DNA from: an uncultured Bacteroides sp.
GTDB taxonomy: Bacteria; Bacteroidota; Bacteroidia; Bacteroidales; Bacteroidaceae
Assembly: GCA_900544675.1 (NCBI GenBank)
Contig: UQVZ01000001.1
Coordinates: 62,001-126,000 of the forward strand
Length of the DNA: 64,000 bases
Direction of reading: 5' to 3'
In this document: positions 34,403 through 44,021 of the stretch, piece by piece
Numbering within the stretch: position 1 is the stretch's first letter
Layout: every line of letters starts with the position of its first letter
Notes under the pieces: generated by a model
What the model saw: the letters and a program-made list of their open reading frames with translations, nothing else
Told to the model about the DNA's origin: nothing
Databases searched by the model: none
Made by a program: the position numbers and the translations under genes

Positions 34403-35977
34403 TTATTTGATTTCGAACTCCTCCTTCATGTCTATTTCTTCGTTGTGCGCGTCATAGAATTTATATTGCAGGAAGGCAAGGCTCTGGTTTGGGATGATAC
34501 GGATACCGAAGCCATATCTCATCTGCCACTTCCGTTTGAGCGACATGAAGCCTTGGTTGATATAGGCAGCCACATAGGGGTGGATGTGCAATGTAAATTT
34601 CTTGACCTTCAACTTATTGACCAGGTAGTCAATTTTACTTTCCAGTGTATCTGTAAACAGAATGGAAGGCTTGATTTTCCCTTTGCCGAAACAGGTAGGG
34701 CAGTCTTCGTCGGTGGCTACGTCCATAGCGGGACGCACACGCTGACGGGTAATCTGCATCAGACCGAATTTGCTGAGGGGCAGGATGTTGTGCTTTGCAC
34801 GGTCTTTCTGCATGTTCTGACACATGCGTTCGTACAGTTTCTGGCGGTTTTCGGCAAGGTTCATGTCGATAAAATCGACAACGATGATTCCTCCCATATC
34901 TCTTAACCGAAGCTGGCGTGCCAACTCATCGGCAGCGCCCAAGTTGACGTCGAGGGCATTGGCTTCTTGCCCGTTGGCCGATTTCGAACGGTTTCCGCTG
35001 TTCACGTCTACTACGTGGAGCGCTTCGGTATGTTCGATAATCAGGTAAGCCCCGCTTTTGTATGAAACGGTTTTCCCGAACGACGACTTGATTTGTTTGG
35101 TAATGGCAAAGTTATCAAAAATGGGAAGCTGGCCTTTGTATAGCTTGACGATGCCCGCACGTTCGGGGGCTATCAAGGTTACGTAATTCTTTACTTCATT
35201 GTAAACGGTTTCATCGTTCACATAGATGTTTTCGTACGACGGGTTGAACAAGTCGCGCAGCATGGCTACCGTGCGGCTGGTTTCTTCGTACACCAATGTA
35301 GGCAACTTGGTTGCCTTTTGTACTTTTGTAATGGTTTCTTCCCAGTGTTTCAGCAAAACTTTCAGTTCGGCGTCCAGTTCGGCTACGCGCTTGCCTTCTG
35401 CCACTGTGCGTACGATGACGCCGAAGTTTTTGGGCTTGATGCTTTGCAGCAATTGTTTCAGGCGCGCGCGTTCTTCGCTCGACTTGATTTTTTGTGATAC
35501 CGACACTTTATCGTTGAACGGAATGAGCACCAGGTATCTTCCGGCAAAGGACAGTTCGCAGGTCAGGCGTGGACCTTTGGTGGAGATGGGCTCTTTTACG
35601 ATTTGCACAATGACTTCCTGTCCCTGTTGCAGGACATTGGAAATGCTTCCGTCCTTTTCGATGTCGGGCAGCATGGTCGCCTTCGACATGGGATAAAGTT
35701 TTTTACGGTCGCTGATAACTTGCTTCAGATACTTCTGATAAGAAAGGAATTGAGGTCCGAGGTCTAAGTAATGAAGGAAAGCGTCTTTTTCGAAACCGAC
35801 ATCCACGAAGCAGGCGTTCAGTCCGGGCATCAGTTTTCTGACTTTGCCCACGTACATATTGCCTACGGAAAAAGAAAGGTTTCTTTCTTCTTTCTGAAAC
35901 TCTACCAGGTTTTTATCCTCGAGCAGAGCGATGGAAATTTCCTTCGGCTGTACATCTACTACTAATTCGCTTGTCAC
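34403..35977 (-). CDS. rng: ribonuclease E/G (RNase G-like)
   Basis: Endoribonuclease for rRNA maturation and mRNA decay, 524 residues. An S1-type RNA-binding domain occupies about 35-125 (VGNMYVGKVRKLMPGLNACFVDVG in parts). The catalytic region contains GGIIVVDFIDMNLAENRQKL with the metal-binding Asp. The zinc link CPTCFGKGKI is near residue 430. There is no long RNase E scaffold tail, so RNase G is the better name. It follows the bS22-like gene on the minus strand and has its own terminator. Confidence 0.94.
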   Translation of the reverse strand: MTSELVVDVQPKEISIALLEDKNLVEFQKEERNLSFSVGNMYVGKVRKLMPGLNACFVDVGFEKDAFLHYLDLGPQFLSYQKYLKQVISDRKKLYPMSKATMLPDIEKDGSISNVLQQGQEVIVQIVKEPISTKGPRLTCELSFAGRYLVLIPFNDKVSVSQKIKSSEERARLKQLLQSIKPKNFGVIVRTVAEGKRVAELDAELKVLLKHWEETITKVQKATKLPTLVYEETSRTVAMLRDLFNPSYENIYVNDETVYNEVKNYVTLIAPERAGIVKLYKGQLPIFDNFAITKQIKSSFGKTVSYKSGAYLIIEHTEALHVVDVNSGNRSKSANGQEANALDVNLGAADELARQLRLRDMGGIIVVDFIDMNLAENRQKLYERMCQNMQKDRAKHNILPLSKFGLMQITRQRVRPAMDVATDEDCPTCFGKGKIKPSILFTDTLESKIDYLVNKLKVKKFTLHIHPYVAAYINQGFMSLKRKWQMRYGFGIRIIPNQSLAFLQYKFYDAHNEEIDMKEEFEIK

Positions 35978-36102
35978 TTGTCACTTAGTTTACTTGGTTA
36001 ATACTCTGAATTCACATATTCTCCATACACAAAGAACAAACCTGAAAGACTATGAAGGAGCTTTGCAAGTTTGTTCTTTATTGAAGTCGGACAGACTAAC
36101 AA

Positions 36103-36195
36103 TTATTTTTTGCTTTTGTGTCTGTTCTTTCTCAGTCTTTTTTTACGCTTGTGTGTAGACATTTTATGTCTTTTTCTTTTCTTTCCGCTTGGCAT
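36103..36195 (-). CDS. 30-residue bS22-like ribosomal protein (AURKAIP1/COX24 domain)
   Basis: A 30-codon gene, MPSGKKRKRHKMSTHKRKKR followed by LRKNRHKSKK. It is almost entirely Lys, Arg and His. This matches the tiny AURKAIP1/COX24-domain proteins annotated across Bacteroidetes, related to mitochondrial mS38 and to bS22 seen in small subunits of other bacteria. The KRKKRLRKNRHK core is the family signature. It lies between HU and rng on the minus strand. The match in sequence is strong; ribosome association is from the family. Confidence 0.85.
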   Translation of the reverse strand: MPSGKKRKRHKMSTHKRKKRLRKNRHKSKK

Positions 36196-36232
36196 AGCTT
36201 CAAAATTTTATAGGGTTAATACTAAAAAATAA

Positions 36233-36508
36233 TTATTTTTTTACTGAAAGAGTAAACGTTTTTGCTGGTTTGAATGCCGGAATGTTGTGCTCCGGGATAA
36301 TGATGGTCGTATTTTTTGAAATGTTCCGGGCAGTTTTCTGCGCTCTTTTCTTCACGATGAAGCTGCCGAAACCACGGAGGTATACGTTTTCATCATTTGA
36401 TAATGAAGTCTTTACTGAGTCCATAAATGCTTCCAGCGTAGTTAGTACCGTTTGCTTGTCAATGCCCGTGTTTTTGGCAATTTCGTTTACAATATCTGCT
36501 TTAGTCAT
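36233..36508 (-). CDS. HU family DNA-binding protein
   Basis: Canonical 91-residue HU/IHF-type nucleoid protein. TKADIVNEIAKNTGIDKQTV opens the helical body. The family signature GFGSFIVKKRAQKTARNI is at about 46-63 and the DNA-binding arm contains the proline in NIPAFKPAKTF. It bends DNA and organises the nucleoid. Located upstream of the bS22-like gene with a 37-bp gap. A TATATTTG box on the minus strand (36554-36561) is a probable -7 element. Confidence 0.95.
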   Translation of the reverse strand: MTKADIVNEIAKNTGIDKQTVLTTLEAFMDSVKTSLSNDENVYLRGFGSFIVKKRAQKTARNISKNTTIIIPEHNIPAFKPAKTFTLSVKK

Positions 36509-36686
36509 TTCGCTAATAATTATTGTTATACGTTATCTTAATTTTTTGGATTGCAAATATATAGCTTTTCTCGCTTATGGAGAAATTTCTTTCGAACAAA
36601 TTTCAGAAAAACTATATTCTGCGTCCTTAAAACCCCTATTTTTGCAGAAGTTTTAAGTGATTTTAATCTAACTAACGACAGAGAAG

Positions 36687-37748
36687 ATGAATCGATTCGG
36701 CGAAACCCTGATACGCTGGTATCAGGAAAACAAGCGGGACTTGCCGTGGCGTGACACGAAAGACCCTTATAAAATATGGATATCGGAAATCATCCTGCAA
36801 CAGACCCGGGTGGCGCAGGGATACGACTATTATTGCCGTTTCATCAGGCGCTTCCCGGATGTGTTTGCGCTGGCAGAGGCAGACGAGGACGAAGTGATGA
36901 AATACTGGCAGGGATTAGGCTATTACTCGCGGGCAAGGAATCTGCATGAGGCTGCACGTTCGATAGCCAGGCGCGGGGCGTTTCCCGACACTTACGAGGA
37001 GGTGCGGGCACTGAAAGGGGTAGGCGACTATACGGCTGCTGCCATCTGCTCGTTTGCCTACGGAATGCCTTGTGCCGTGGTCGACGGAAATGTGTACAGA
37101 GTGCTTTCACGCTGGATGGGGATAGAAGAACCGATTGACACTTCTGCCGGCAAGAAGCTGTATGCAGCCTTGGCTGAGGAATTGCTCGAAAGGTCGGAAC
37201 CGGCATTGTATAACCAAGCTATTATGGATTTCGGTGCCTTGCAGTGTGTGCCTTCATCTCCTTCGTGTCTGTTTTGCCCCTTGTCGGACAGCTGTGTGGC
37301 TTTGCAGAAAGGATGGGTGGAGGAACTTCCGCGCAAGCAGCATAAGACGAAAGTGACCAACCGCTATTTTCTTTATTTTTATATAAAGGCTGGCAACACG
37401 GTATTTCTGCATAAGCGTGGCGCCGGCGATATCTGGCATAATCTGTATGAGCTGCCTTTGATAGAGACCCAACGGGAAACAAGTGAAGAAGAAGTCTGCC
37501 GGCTTCCGAAATACAAGACACTTTTTGCCGGTTGCGAGGTGAGAAACACCCGGCTGGTGGCAAAACAGGTGAAGCATGTCTTGTCTCATCGGGTCATTTA
37601 TGCCGATTGTTATGCCGTAGAGATAGGCGAGGGAGAAACGCCTCAGGGGGACTTCCGGCAGGTTTTGATTGATGATTTGCACAAATTTGCGGTTCCTCGC
37701 TTGCTATCTCGTTTTTTTTCTTTAATTTTGAAACCAAATAATCAGTAA
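36687..37748 (+). CDS. mutY: A/G-specific adenine DNA glycosylase MutY
   Basis: Removes adenine mispaired with 8-oxoguanine. The 353 residues show the glycosylase core (WISEIILQQTRVAQGYDYY; helix-hairpin-helix LKGVGDYTAAAICSFAYG with catalytic Asp in AVVDGNVYRVLSR). The iron-sulfur cluster has the pattern C-x6-C-x2-C-x5-C in CVPSSPSCLFCPLSDSC. A C-terminal NUDIX-like domain recognises 8-oxoG (about 225-345). TATTTTTG at 36637-36644 is a likely -7 box. ssb follows after 11 bp, so they are probably cotranscribed. Confidence 0.95.
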   Translation: MNRFGETLIRWYQENKRDLPWRDTKDPYKIWISEIILQQTRVAQGYDYYCRFIRRFPDVFALAEADEDEVMKYWQGLGYYSRARNLHEAARSIARRGAFPDTYEEVRALKGVGDYTAAAICSFAYGMPCAVVDGNVYRVLSRWMGIEEPIDTSAGKKLYAALAEELLERSEPALYNQAIMDFGALQCVPSSPSCLFCPLSDSCVALQKGWVEELPRKQHKTKVTNRYFLYFYIKAGNTVFLHKRGAGDIWHNLYELPLIETQRETSEEEVCRLPKYKTLFAGCEVRNTRLVAKQVKHVLSHRVIYADCYAVEIGEGETPQGDFRQVLIDDLHKFAVPRLLSRFFSLILKPNNQ

Positions 37749-37759
37749 GAATTAAAAGT

Positions 37760-38185
37760 ATGTCATTGAATAAAGTTCAGTTAATCGGTAATGTCGGGAA
37801 AGACCCGGATGTGCGCTATTTGGATAATGGGGTGGCGGTTGCCACCTTCCCTTTGGCTACAACAGACAGAGGCTATACGCTGGCAAACGGCACTCAGGTG
37901 CCCGAACGTACGGAGTGGCACAACATCGTGTTGTGGCGCGGACTGGCAGAAACAGCCGAGAAGTATGTGCATAAGGGCGACAAACTCTATATCGAAGGCA
38001 AGATTCGCAGCCGTTCGTACGATGACCAGAATGGCATCAAGCGCTATGTGGTAGAGATTTACGGCGATAATATGGAGATGCTGACCCCACGGTCTGCTCA
38101 ACCGGCCGTCCAGCCTCAGCCTGCTCCTTCTGCTGCGGCAAAACCTGCCCAAGAGGCTTCCGCTTCCGATGACTTGCCGTTTTGA
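37760..38185 (+). CDS. ssb: single-stranded DNA-binding protein
   Basis: 141-residue SSB: an OB fold over about 1-105 (LNKVQLIGNVGKDPDVRYLDNG at the start, WHNIVLWRGLAETAEKYVHKGDKLYIEG in parts), a short Pro/Ala/Gln-rich linker, and the protein-interaction tip ending DDLPF. It coats single-stranded DNA and recruits repair and replication proteins. It sits directly after mutY, which suits a repair grouping. Confidence 0.96.
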   Translation: MSLNKVQLIGNVGKDPDVRYLDNGVAVATFPLATTDRGYTLANGTQVPERTEWHNIVLWRGLAETAEKYVHKGDKLYIEGKIRSRSYDDQNGIKRYVVEIYGDNMEMLTPRSAQPAVQPQPAPSAAAKPAQEASASDDLPF

Positions 38186-38238
38186 CGGGACTGCCTCCGA
38201 GGGCATACGAACCAGATGTTTAACTAAATTTTATTGTT

Positions 38239-39576
38239 TTGGATCCTGACTCGTGTTTATCATTTATTGAAAATTGCTTGGGTAGCCTGACGTTTGTGTC
38301 CCCTTCGACGGGGGCGGTCATTGCTGCCGTGTGTGCTGTGTTGTTATTGTGTGTGTCCGGACTGATTTCAGCTTCAGAGATTGCTTTCTTCTCGCTTTCT
38401 GAAGATGATAGGGATAAGGTGGATGAAGAAAAGTCGGCAGCCGATAAGCGTATCCGGAAATTGCTGGACGACTCCGAGCATTTGCTCGCGACTATTTTGA
38501 TATCCAATCATTTCGTCAATGTGGCGATTGTGGTGCTGGGTACTTATTTCCTTGCCGGTGTGGTGCATTGGGAAGGGGGATATGTGCTTCAGTTTATCTT
38601 GTTTACCATTATCCTGACTTTTCTGTTATTGCTCTTCGGCGAGATTATGCCCCGTATTTATTCAGCGCAAAACTCATTGGCTTTTTGTCGGAAAGTAGCC
38701 GGACTGATTGCTTTTATGCGCTCTCTTTTCCGTCCTTTCTCGAATATCCTGGTACGTTCGGCTTTCTTTGTGAACCGTATGGCGCAAAAGCATAAGAAGA
38801 CAGGGCTTTCGGTCGACGAGCTTTCGCAGGCTTTGGAACTGACCGACAAGAACGAGATTTCAGAGGAAAGCAATATGCTGGAAGGCATTATCCGTTTTGG
38901 GGAAGAGACAGCCAAGGAAGTGATGACTTCGCGTCTGGATATGGTGGATCTGGAGATTGATACGCCGTTTCCGGAAGTCATCAAATGCGTGGTGGACAAT
39001 GCTTACTCGCGCATCCCTGTCTATGAAGAGTCCCGCGATAACATCAAGGGCATCCTTTACATCAAAGACCTGTTGCCTTACCTGGAGAAAGGGGATGACT
39101 TCAAGTGGCAGAACCTGATACGTCCTGCCTATTTCGTGCCTGAAACCAAGATGATTGACGACCTGCTCCGTGACTTTCAGGCAAACAAGATTCATATAGC
39201 CATTGTCGTGGATGAGTTTGGCGGCACTTCTGGGTTGGTGACGATGGAAGACATCATCGAGGAAATCGTAGGTGAAATCAATGATGAATATGATGAGGAG
39301 GAACGTACGTACGTGAAACTTTCGGACAATGCCTATGTATTCGAGGGAAAGACGTTGCTTTCCGATTTCTATAAGATTATGGATGTCGATTCGGATGACT
39401 TCGAAGAAGTGGCAGGCGATGCCGATACATTGGCGGGACTGGTGCTGGAACTGAAAGGCGAGTTTCCGGCGCTGCACGAGATTATTCGCTATAAGGATTT
39501 TGTTTTCGAAGTGCTTCAGATGGACGCACACCGTATTGTTAAAGTAAAGGTTACGAGGAAAAATGTCTCTGCTTAA
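38239..39576 (+). CDS. gldE: gliding motility-associated protein GldE (CBS/CorC type)
   Basis: 445-residue membrane protein of the CNNM/CorC group. Residues about 25-190 are a DUF21 membrane domain, then a CBS pair (about 215-335; SRLDMVDLEI, YSRIPVYEESRDNIKGILYIKDL in parts, and HIAIVVDEFGGTSGLVTMEDIIEEIVGEI in parts), then a CorC/HlyC domain. The start is a TTG at 38239 giving MDPDS, which fits relatives; no ATG is available nearby. In Bacteroidetes GldE is linked to gliding or type IX secretion, but it is kept by non-gliding Bacteroides, where a transport or envelope role is likelier. It overlaps the next gene by 14 bp. Confidence 0.9.
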   Translation: MDPDSCLSFIENCLGSLTFVSPSTGAVIAAVCAVLLLCVSGLISASEIAFFSLSEDDRDKVDEEKSAADKRIRKLLDDSEHLLATILISNHFVNVAIVVLGTYFLAGVVHWEGGYVLQFILFTIILTFLLLLFGEIMPRIYSAQNSLAFCRKVAGLIAFMRSLFRPFSNILVRSAFFVNRMAQKHKKTGLSVDELSQALELTDKNEISEESNMLEGIIRFGEETAKEVMTSRLDMVDLEIDTPFPEVIKCVVDNAYSRIPVYEESRDNIKGILYIKDLLPYLEKGDDFKWQNLIRPAYFVPETKMIDDLLRDFQANKIHIAIVVDEFGGTSGLVTMEDIIEEIVGEINDEYDEEERTYVKLSDNAYVFEGKTLLSDFYKIMDVDSDDFEEVAGDADTLAGLVLELKGEFPALHEIIRYKDFVFEVLQMDAHRIVKVKVTRKNVSA

Positions 39577-40228
39577 GTGTTGGAAAGAGAACGACGGCTT
39601 GTTTGCCGTCTGGAAGATAGAAGAAACTTTCGGCGAACTGCGCGCGTCATTGGGAAACGACTTGCCTTATGATGAAGACTTGAATCGGTTGCGTGCCGAA
39701 TCGCGGCAGATGGAATACTTGGCTGTACGCGTATTGCTGAAAACGGTATGCGGTGAGGAAAAGCTGATTTGCCATGCTCCTTCGGGCAAGCCTTTCCTTG
39801 CCGATAAGAGTTTCCGTATCTCCATTTCACATACGAAGGGATATGCGGCTATAGCCCTTCATCCTTCGGCAGAGGTGGGTATCGATATTGAGCAGGTGGC
39901 AGACAGGGTGCTGAAGGTGGCTGACCGTTTTATGTGTGCCGAAGAATTGCAAGGTGAAGCGGAATCGGTGAGCGCTTATGCGGGAGACCGGAAGATTTCC
40001 ACCTTATATTATATGCTTCTGCATTGGTCGGCAAAAGAAACGCTGTATAAGCTGATGAACAAAGAGGAAGTCGATTTCAGGGAACATCTGCGCATTTTGC
40101 CTTTTCATCTCCAGCCGGAAGGAAAAATTACCGGTTGCGAGTACAAGACTGCACAACCGGTACGCTATCAGGTCTGTTATATGCTTCATGCTGATTTTGT
40201 CTGTACGTGGGGCGTACAGACGGATTGA
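39563..40228 (+). CDS. 4'-phosphopantetheinyl transferase superfamily protein
   Basis: 221-residue Sfp-type enzyme that would transfer phosphopantetheine from CoA to carrier proteins. Family motifs: FRISISHTKGYAAIAL, VGIDIEQ (Mg-binding acid), and WSAKETLYKLM (Glu and Lys). It overlaps gldE by 14 bp, and translational coupling is expected. No carrier protein or synthase is nearby, so the substrate is unknown; it may serve fatty-acid ACP or a secondary pathway. It converges on the histidine kinase gene with a 2-bp gap. Confidence 0.88.
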   Translation: MSLLKCWKENDGLFAVWKIEETFGELRASLGNDLPYDEDLNRLRAESRQMEYLAVRVLLKTVCGEEKLICHAPSGKPFLADKSFRISISHTKGYAAIALHPSAEVGIDIEQVADRVLKVADRFMCAEELQGEAESVSAYAGDRKISTLYYMLLHWSAKETLYKLMNKEEVDFREHLRILPFHLQPEGKITGCEYKTAQPVRYQVCYMLHADFVCTWGVQTD

Positions 40229-40230
40229 TA

Positions 40231-42012
40231 TTATCTTTCTTTGTTTTTCTGCAAGGTAAATACAAATTCCAAACCTCCGTTGGGATTGTTCTTGGCAAAG
40301 ATGGTTCCTCCGTGGAAGAGTACGGCATTCTTTACGATGGCAAGTCCCAGCCCGGTGCCTCCCAGTTTGCGTGAGCGTCCTTTGTCCACACGGTAGAAAC
40401 GTTCGAAGATGCGGTTCAGGTGTTCTTCGGGAACGCCTACACCTGTATCAGAGAAGCTGAAGTAGTAGAACTTCTCGTCTTCACGGAAACAGTTGATTCG
40501 GATGGTGACTCCGATGCCGGCGTATGCAATGGCGTTGTCTGTCAGATTGCGGAAGATGGAATAAAGCAATGAACTGTTTCCATAGACACTCAGACCGTAA
40601 GGCACCTTGTTGATGACCGTGATATGTTTTTCTTCCAAAGCCAATGCCACTTCGTTCAGCATATTCTTCAGCATCAGGCTCAGGTTGACCTGCTCCCTTT
40701 CTACCAGATTGGGTGCTTCATCCATACGGGTCAGTACCGATATGTCGCGCAGCAATACAGTCAGGCGGTTGCTTTGCGCATAACTCCGTTCGAGGAATGA
40801 TTGCATGGTCGTTTGCGGCAGGTTGGGTGTATTGAGTATGGTTTCCAGATATCCCTGTATGCTGCTAACCGGTGTTTTCAACTCGTGGGCAATGTTCTGG
40901 GTGAGCTGGCGTTTCAGGCGTGCCTGCTGTTCTTCTTGAGTGATATCGATGATAGAAATCTCGAACGAATGGTCCTGAAAGATGATGCATTCTACGGAAA
41001 ACGAGCGGCCGTTCTTGTCGACATGCAGTTCCAGCCTTTTCTCTTCTTTGCTGAAATTGTCTTCGTTACGGTTCAGGAAATCTGTAATCGAAGCCAGTTC
41101 GGCTATATTGAACACTTCTTCTGTCGAAGTCAGGTTATGGTCGGAAATGGTGTTGGCATATTGGGTGAAGAGGTTGTTTACCAATATCTCTTTCCGTTCC
41201 CGTGTAAAAACTCCCAGTCCTTCGTGTGAAGTCTGCAGATGGGAAATCAGCTTTTCGCGTTCGATATATAAGGCTTCTTTGGCGCGATGCAGTCGCTGGT
41301 AAATCTTGATGATGTGTTGCGATATTTCTCCCAGCTCGTTTTTAGGGAATGTTTCCGATATGTCAATCGGCTCGTTTCGGTCGGCACGCAGGGCAAACTG
41401 TTGCAGTTTGGTGAGCGACATCCCCAACTTCCGGGTATAACGGTAGAACAGGACAATCAGTATCAGGCTGATGGTCAGCGTGAACCATACGAATTTCGAG
41501 TCGGCCTTCAGATGTTTGCTGAGGCTGACATTGTAAGGCAACGCCGAGCGGATAATCAGTTGCTGCGAAGGGAAATAACGTGCCGAATAGAAGTATTCTT
41601 GTCCCTTGATGCTTGCCGAAAGACGGTTGATGCTGTATCCGCTTCCATACATCAGGGCTTCCTGCACTTCTTTACGGGTACGGTGGTTCTCGAATTTGCT
41701 TATATCCGGCTGGATATTGTCGTAGATGACTTTTCCTTGTGGATTGATGATTGTCACGCGCAGGTCGGGAATCATGTGGGTGAGAACATATTGCTGCAAC
41801 GAGTCGATGTCATGATACTTGTTGGCAGTGATGAAGTCATACAACCGGTTGTTGTAGTTCTGAAGCTGCATATTCAGAAGGTCGCTTTTATATGCCTTCT
41901 CCCGCTGGTATTGGAACAGCAGAAAGCACGTTGCAAATGTGGCGAACAGCAGGATGACAGAAAGAAACAGCCGTTTGCTGAACGGCAGTAAACGATATAG
42001 CAGTTTAGTCAT
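40231..42012 (-). CDS. sensor histidine kinase
   Basis: 593-residue membrane kinase. Two transmembrane helices (about 13-35 and 172-192) bracket a periplasmic sensor of about 135 residues. A PAS-like region follows, then HisKA with the phosphorylated histidine His376 (NIAHELKTPVSSIQGYLET) and HATPase-c with the N box NLTDNAIAYAG and G boxes DTGVGVPEEH and GGTGLGLAIV. It pairs with the response regulator 24 bp upstream. The architecture is PhoR-like; RprX is another possibility. The signal is unknown. Confidence 0.92.
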   Translation of the reverse strand: MTKLLYRLLPFSKRLFLSVILLFATFATCFLLFQYQREKAYKSDLLNMQLQNYNNRLYDFITANKYHDIDSLQQYVLTHMIPDLRVTIINPQGKVIYDNIQPDISKFENHRTRKEVQEALMYGSGYSINRLSASIKGQEYFYSARYFPSQQLIIRSALPYNVSLSKHLKADSKFVWFTLTISLILIVLFYRYTRKLGMSLTKLQQFALRADRNEPIDISETFPKNELGEISQHIIKIYQRLHRAKEALYIEREKLISHLQTSHEGLGVFTRERKEILVNNLFTQYANTISDHNLTSTEEVFNIAELASITDFLNRNEDNFSKEEKRLELHVDKNGRSFSVECIIFQDHSFEISIIDITQEEQQARLKRQLTQNIAHELKTPVSSIQGYLETILNTPNLPQTTMQSFLERSYAQSNRLTVLLRDISVLTRMDEAPNLVEREQVNLSLMLKNMLNEVALALEEKHITVINKVPYGLSVYGNSSLLYSIFRNLTDNAIAYAGIGVTIRINCFREDEKFYYFSFSDTGVGVPEEHLNRIFERFYRVDKGRSRKLGGTGLGLAIVKNAVLFHGGTIFAKNNPNGGLEFVFTLQKNKER

Positions 42013-42036
42013 AGTCGGACAGTAAAGGAATAATGG

Positions 42037-42723
42037 TTATTCACATTCGAAACAATAGCCATAGCCCAGACGGGTGACGATATGTTTGCCGTATTCGCCG
42101 ATTTTCTTACGCAGGCGGGTAATATTCACATCAATGGTACGGTCGAGCACATACACTTCGTCGTTCCATACTTTCGACAGGATATCTTCGCGTGAAAAGA
42201 CACGACCGGCGTTCTGGAGCAGCAACAGCAGAATCTCGAATTCTTTTTTGGTAAGGGAAACTTCTTCGCCGTCGATGATAACCTTTTTCTGCGGAACATT
42301 GATGGTCAGTCCTTTGTAACGCAGTTCTTCGTTTTCTCTCAGTTGCAGGTTGGCGGTACGGCGCAATACGGCTTTCACGCGCATAATGACTTCACGCAGC
42401 GAGAAAGGTTTGGAGATGTAATCATCAGCTCCCAGATTGAAACCGGTAATCGTATCGTTTTCGGTATCTTTGGCAGTGATGAAGATGATGGGGATATTGG
42501 CGGTATCTTTGTTTGCCTTCAGCATACGTGCCATCTTGAATCCGGATATTTCACCCATCATTACGTCCAGCAACAGGAGATTATATTGCGTAAGGTCCAG
42601 TTTCAGGGCTTCTTCCGCCGAGTTGGCTGTATCGACTTTGTAACCTTCCATTTCAAGATTGAACTTCAGGATTTCACACAAATCGTCTTCGTCGTCTACT
42701 ACAAGGATGCGATATTCATTCAT
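42037..42723 (-). CDS. OmpR-family response regulator
   Basis: 228-residue two-component regulator. The receiver domain has the acidic pocket VVDDEDD, phospho-acceptor Asp53 in LLLLDVMMG, and conserved Lys in DYISKPFS. The C-terminal winged helix (about 130-226; SLTKKEFEILLLLLQNAGRVFSREDILSKVW in parts) binds DNA. The start at 42723 (MNEYRILVVDDE) is preferred over one 10 codons earlier. Followed by its kinase, so a PhoB/RprY-like pair; target genes not evident. Confidence 0.92.
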   Translation of the reverse strand: MNEYRILVVDDEDDLCEILKFNLEMEGYKVDTANSAEEALKLDLTQYNLLLLDVMMGEISGFKMARMLKANKDTANIPIIFITAKDTENDTITGFNLGADDYISKPFSLREVIMRVKAVLRRTANLQLRENEELRYKGLTINVPQKKVIIDGEEVSLTKKEFEILLLLLQNAGRVFSREDILSKVWNDEVYVLDRTIDVNITRLRKKIGEYGKHIVTRLGYGYCFECE

Positions 42724-42802
42724 TGTTTTTCTCTGATTTTGATTTTGTGGCAAAAATGCCGTTTTTTTGTTTCTTTGTTGTGAAATAGATGTTACAAAGT
42801 TG

Positions 42803-43852
42803 TTACAATGAAGGGCGTGTGAACTCTCCGGCGATGGGACGGCTCATTTCGTTGCGTATCTGTTGCGGAGTCAGGTTGTGTCCTAACAGGAACATCAGTT
42901 TGGTGAGTACGCTTTCTACTGTCGAGTCGTATCCGCTGATGACACCGGCGTCCAACAGGTGTAATCCCGTTTCGTAGCGTGCCATTTCCACCATTCCTGT
43001 GGGGCATTGCGAGATGTTCACAATGATGATGCCGCGTTGGGTGGCTTCTTTCAGCAATTGGATGAACCACGGTTTCTGCGGGGCATTGCCCGACCCGTAG
43101 GTCTTCAATACAACTGCCTTTAGTCCGGGAGTATGCAAGACATTGCTCACGATATTTTCCTGTATGCCGGGGAAAATGGTCAGGATGATGACGTTAGTAT
43201 TGAATACGAAATGCGGATGCATCGGGATATCCGGGTTGGCTTTGCGTATGCGGTCGTATTCATATTTAATATGGATGCCTGCCGTAGCCAGCGGAGGGTA
43301 GTTGAACGAGCGGAAAGCATTGAAGTTCTCGGCATTGATTTTGGTCGTACGGTTTCCTCGCAGCAGGAGGTTTTCGAAGAAGATGCAGACTTCAGGTACA
43401 ATGGCTGTCCCGTCGGGATGTTTGGCAGCGGCTATCTCAATGGAAGTAATCAGGTTTTCTTTTCCGTCTGTACGGAGTACGCCAATGGGTAGCTGGCTTC
43501 CGGTAAGAATGACCGGTTTGCTTAGGTTTTCGAGCATAAAGCTCAGGGCTGATGCTGTATAAGCCATTGTATCCGTGCCGTGCAAGATGACGAACCCGTC
43601 GAAGTTGTCGTAATTATATTGGATGATTTTCACCAGTTTTGCCCAAAGAGCCGGCTCCATATCCGATGAATCGATAGGAGGTGTGAACTGGTAAGACGAA
43701 ATCCGGTAATTGAAACGTCGCAATTCGGGAACGTTTTCCTGAAGCTGGTCAAAGTTGAAGGCTTCCAAAGCTCCTGTTTCAGGATTTTCAATCATACCGA
43801 TGGTACCGCCGGTATATATAAGGAGAACGGATGGATAGTCAGGCTTAATCAT
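42803..43852 (-). CDS. ansA: type I L-asparaginase
   Basis: Cytoplasmic type enzyme hydrolysing asparagine to aspartate and ammonia. The 349 residues from 43852 (MIKPDYPSVLLIYTGGTIGM) carry both active-site threonine motifs: YTGGTIGM near residue 15 and HGTDTMAYTASAL near 92. No signal peptide. A start 8 codons earlier at 43876 is possible but overlaps the likely -7 box TACCTTTG on the minus strand (43874-43881), which favours 43852. Monocistronic. Confidence 0.93.
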   Translation of the reverse strand: MIKPDYPSVLLIYTGGTIGMIENPETGALEAFNFDQLQENVPELRRFNYRISSYQFTPPIDSSDMEPALWAKLVKIIQYNYDNFDGFVILHGTDTMAYTASALSFMLENLSKPVILTGSQLPIGVLRTDGKENLITSIEIAAAKHPDGTAIVPEVCIFFENLLLRGNRTTKINAENFNAFRSFNYPPLATAGIHIKYEYDRIRKANPDIPMHPHFVFNTNVIILTIFPGIQENIVSNVLHTPGLKAVVLKTYGSGNAPQKPWFIQLLKEATQRGIIIVNISQCPTGMVEMARYETGLHLLDAGVISGYDSTVESVLTKLMFLLGHNLTPQQIRNEMSRPIAGEFTRPSL

Positions 43853-44021
43853 AGTTGAACGTTTGTTTTCGTGCAAAGGTACGAATTTGTATCGGAATGC
43901 CGAAATATTTTACTGAACAAAATGACAAAATGTTTGTTTTAGGGTGAGAATCTTAATCTATAAAGATAGCTGTCGTTTCAAATTGTAAGTATTCGGTGCC
44001 GTGTGAAGATGATGATGCAGG

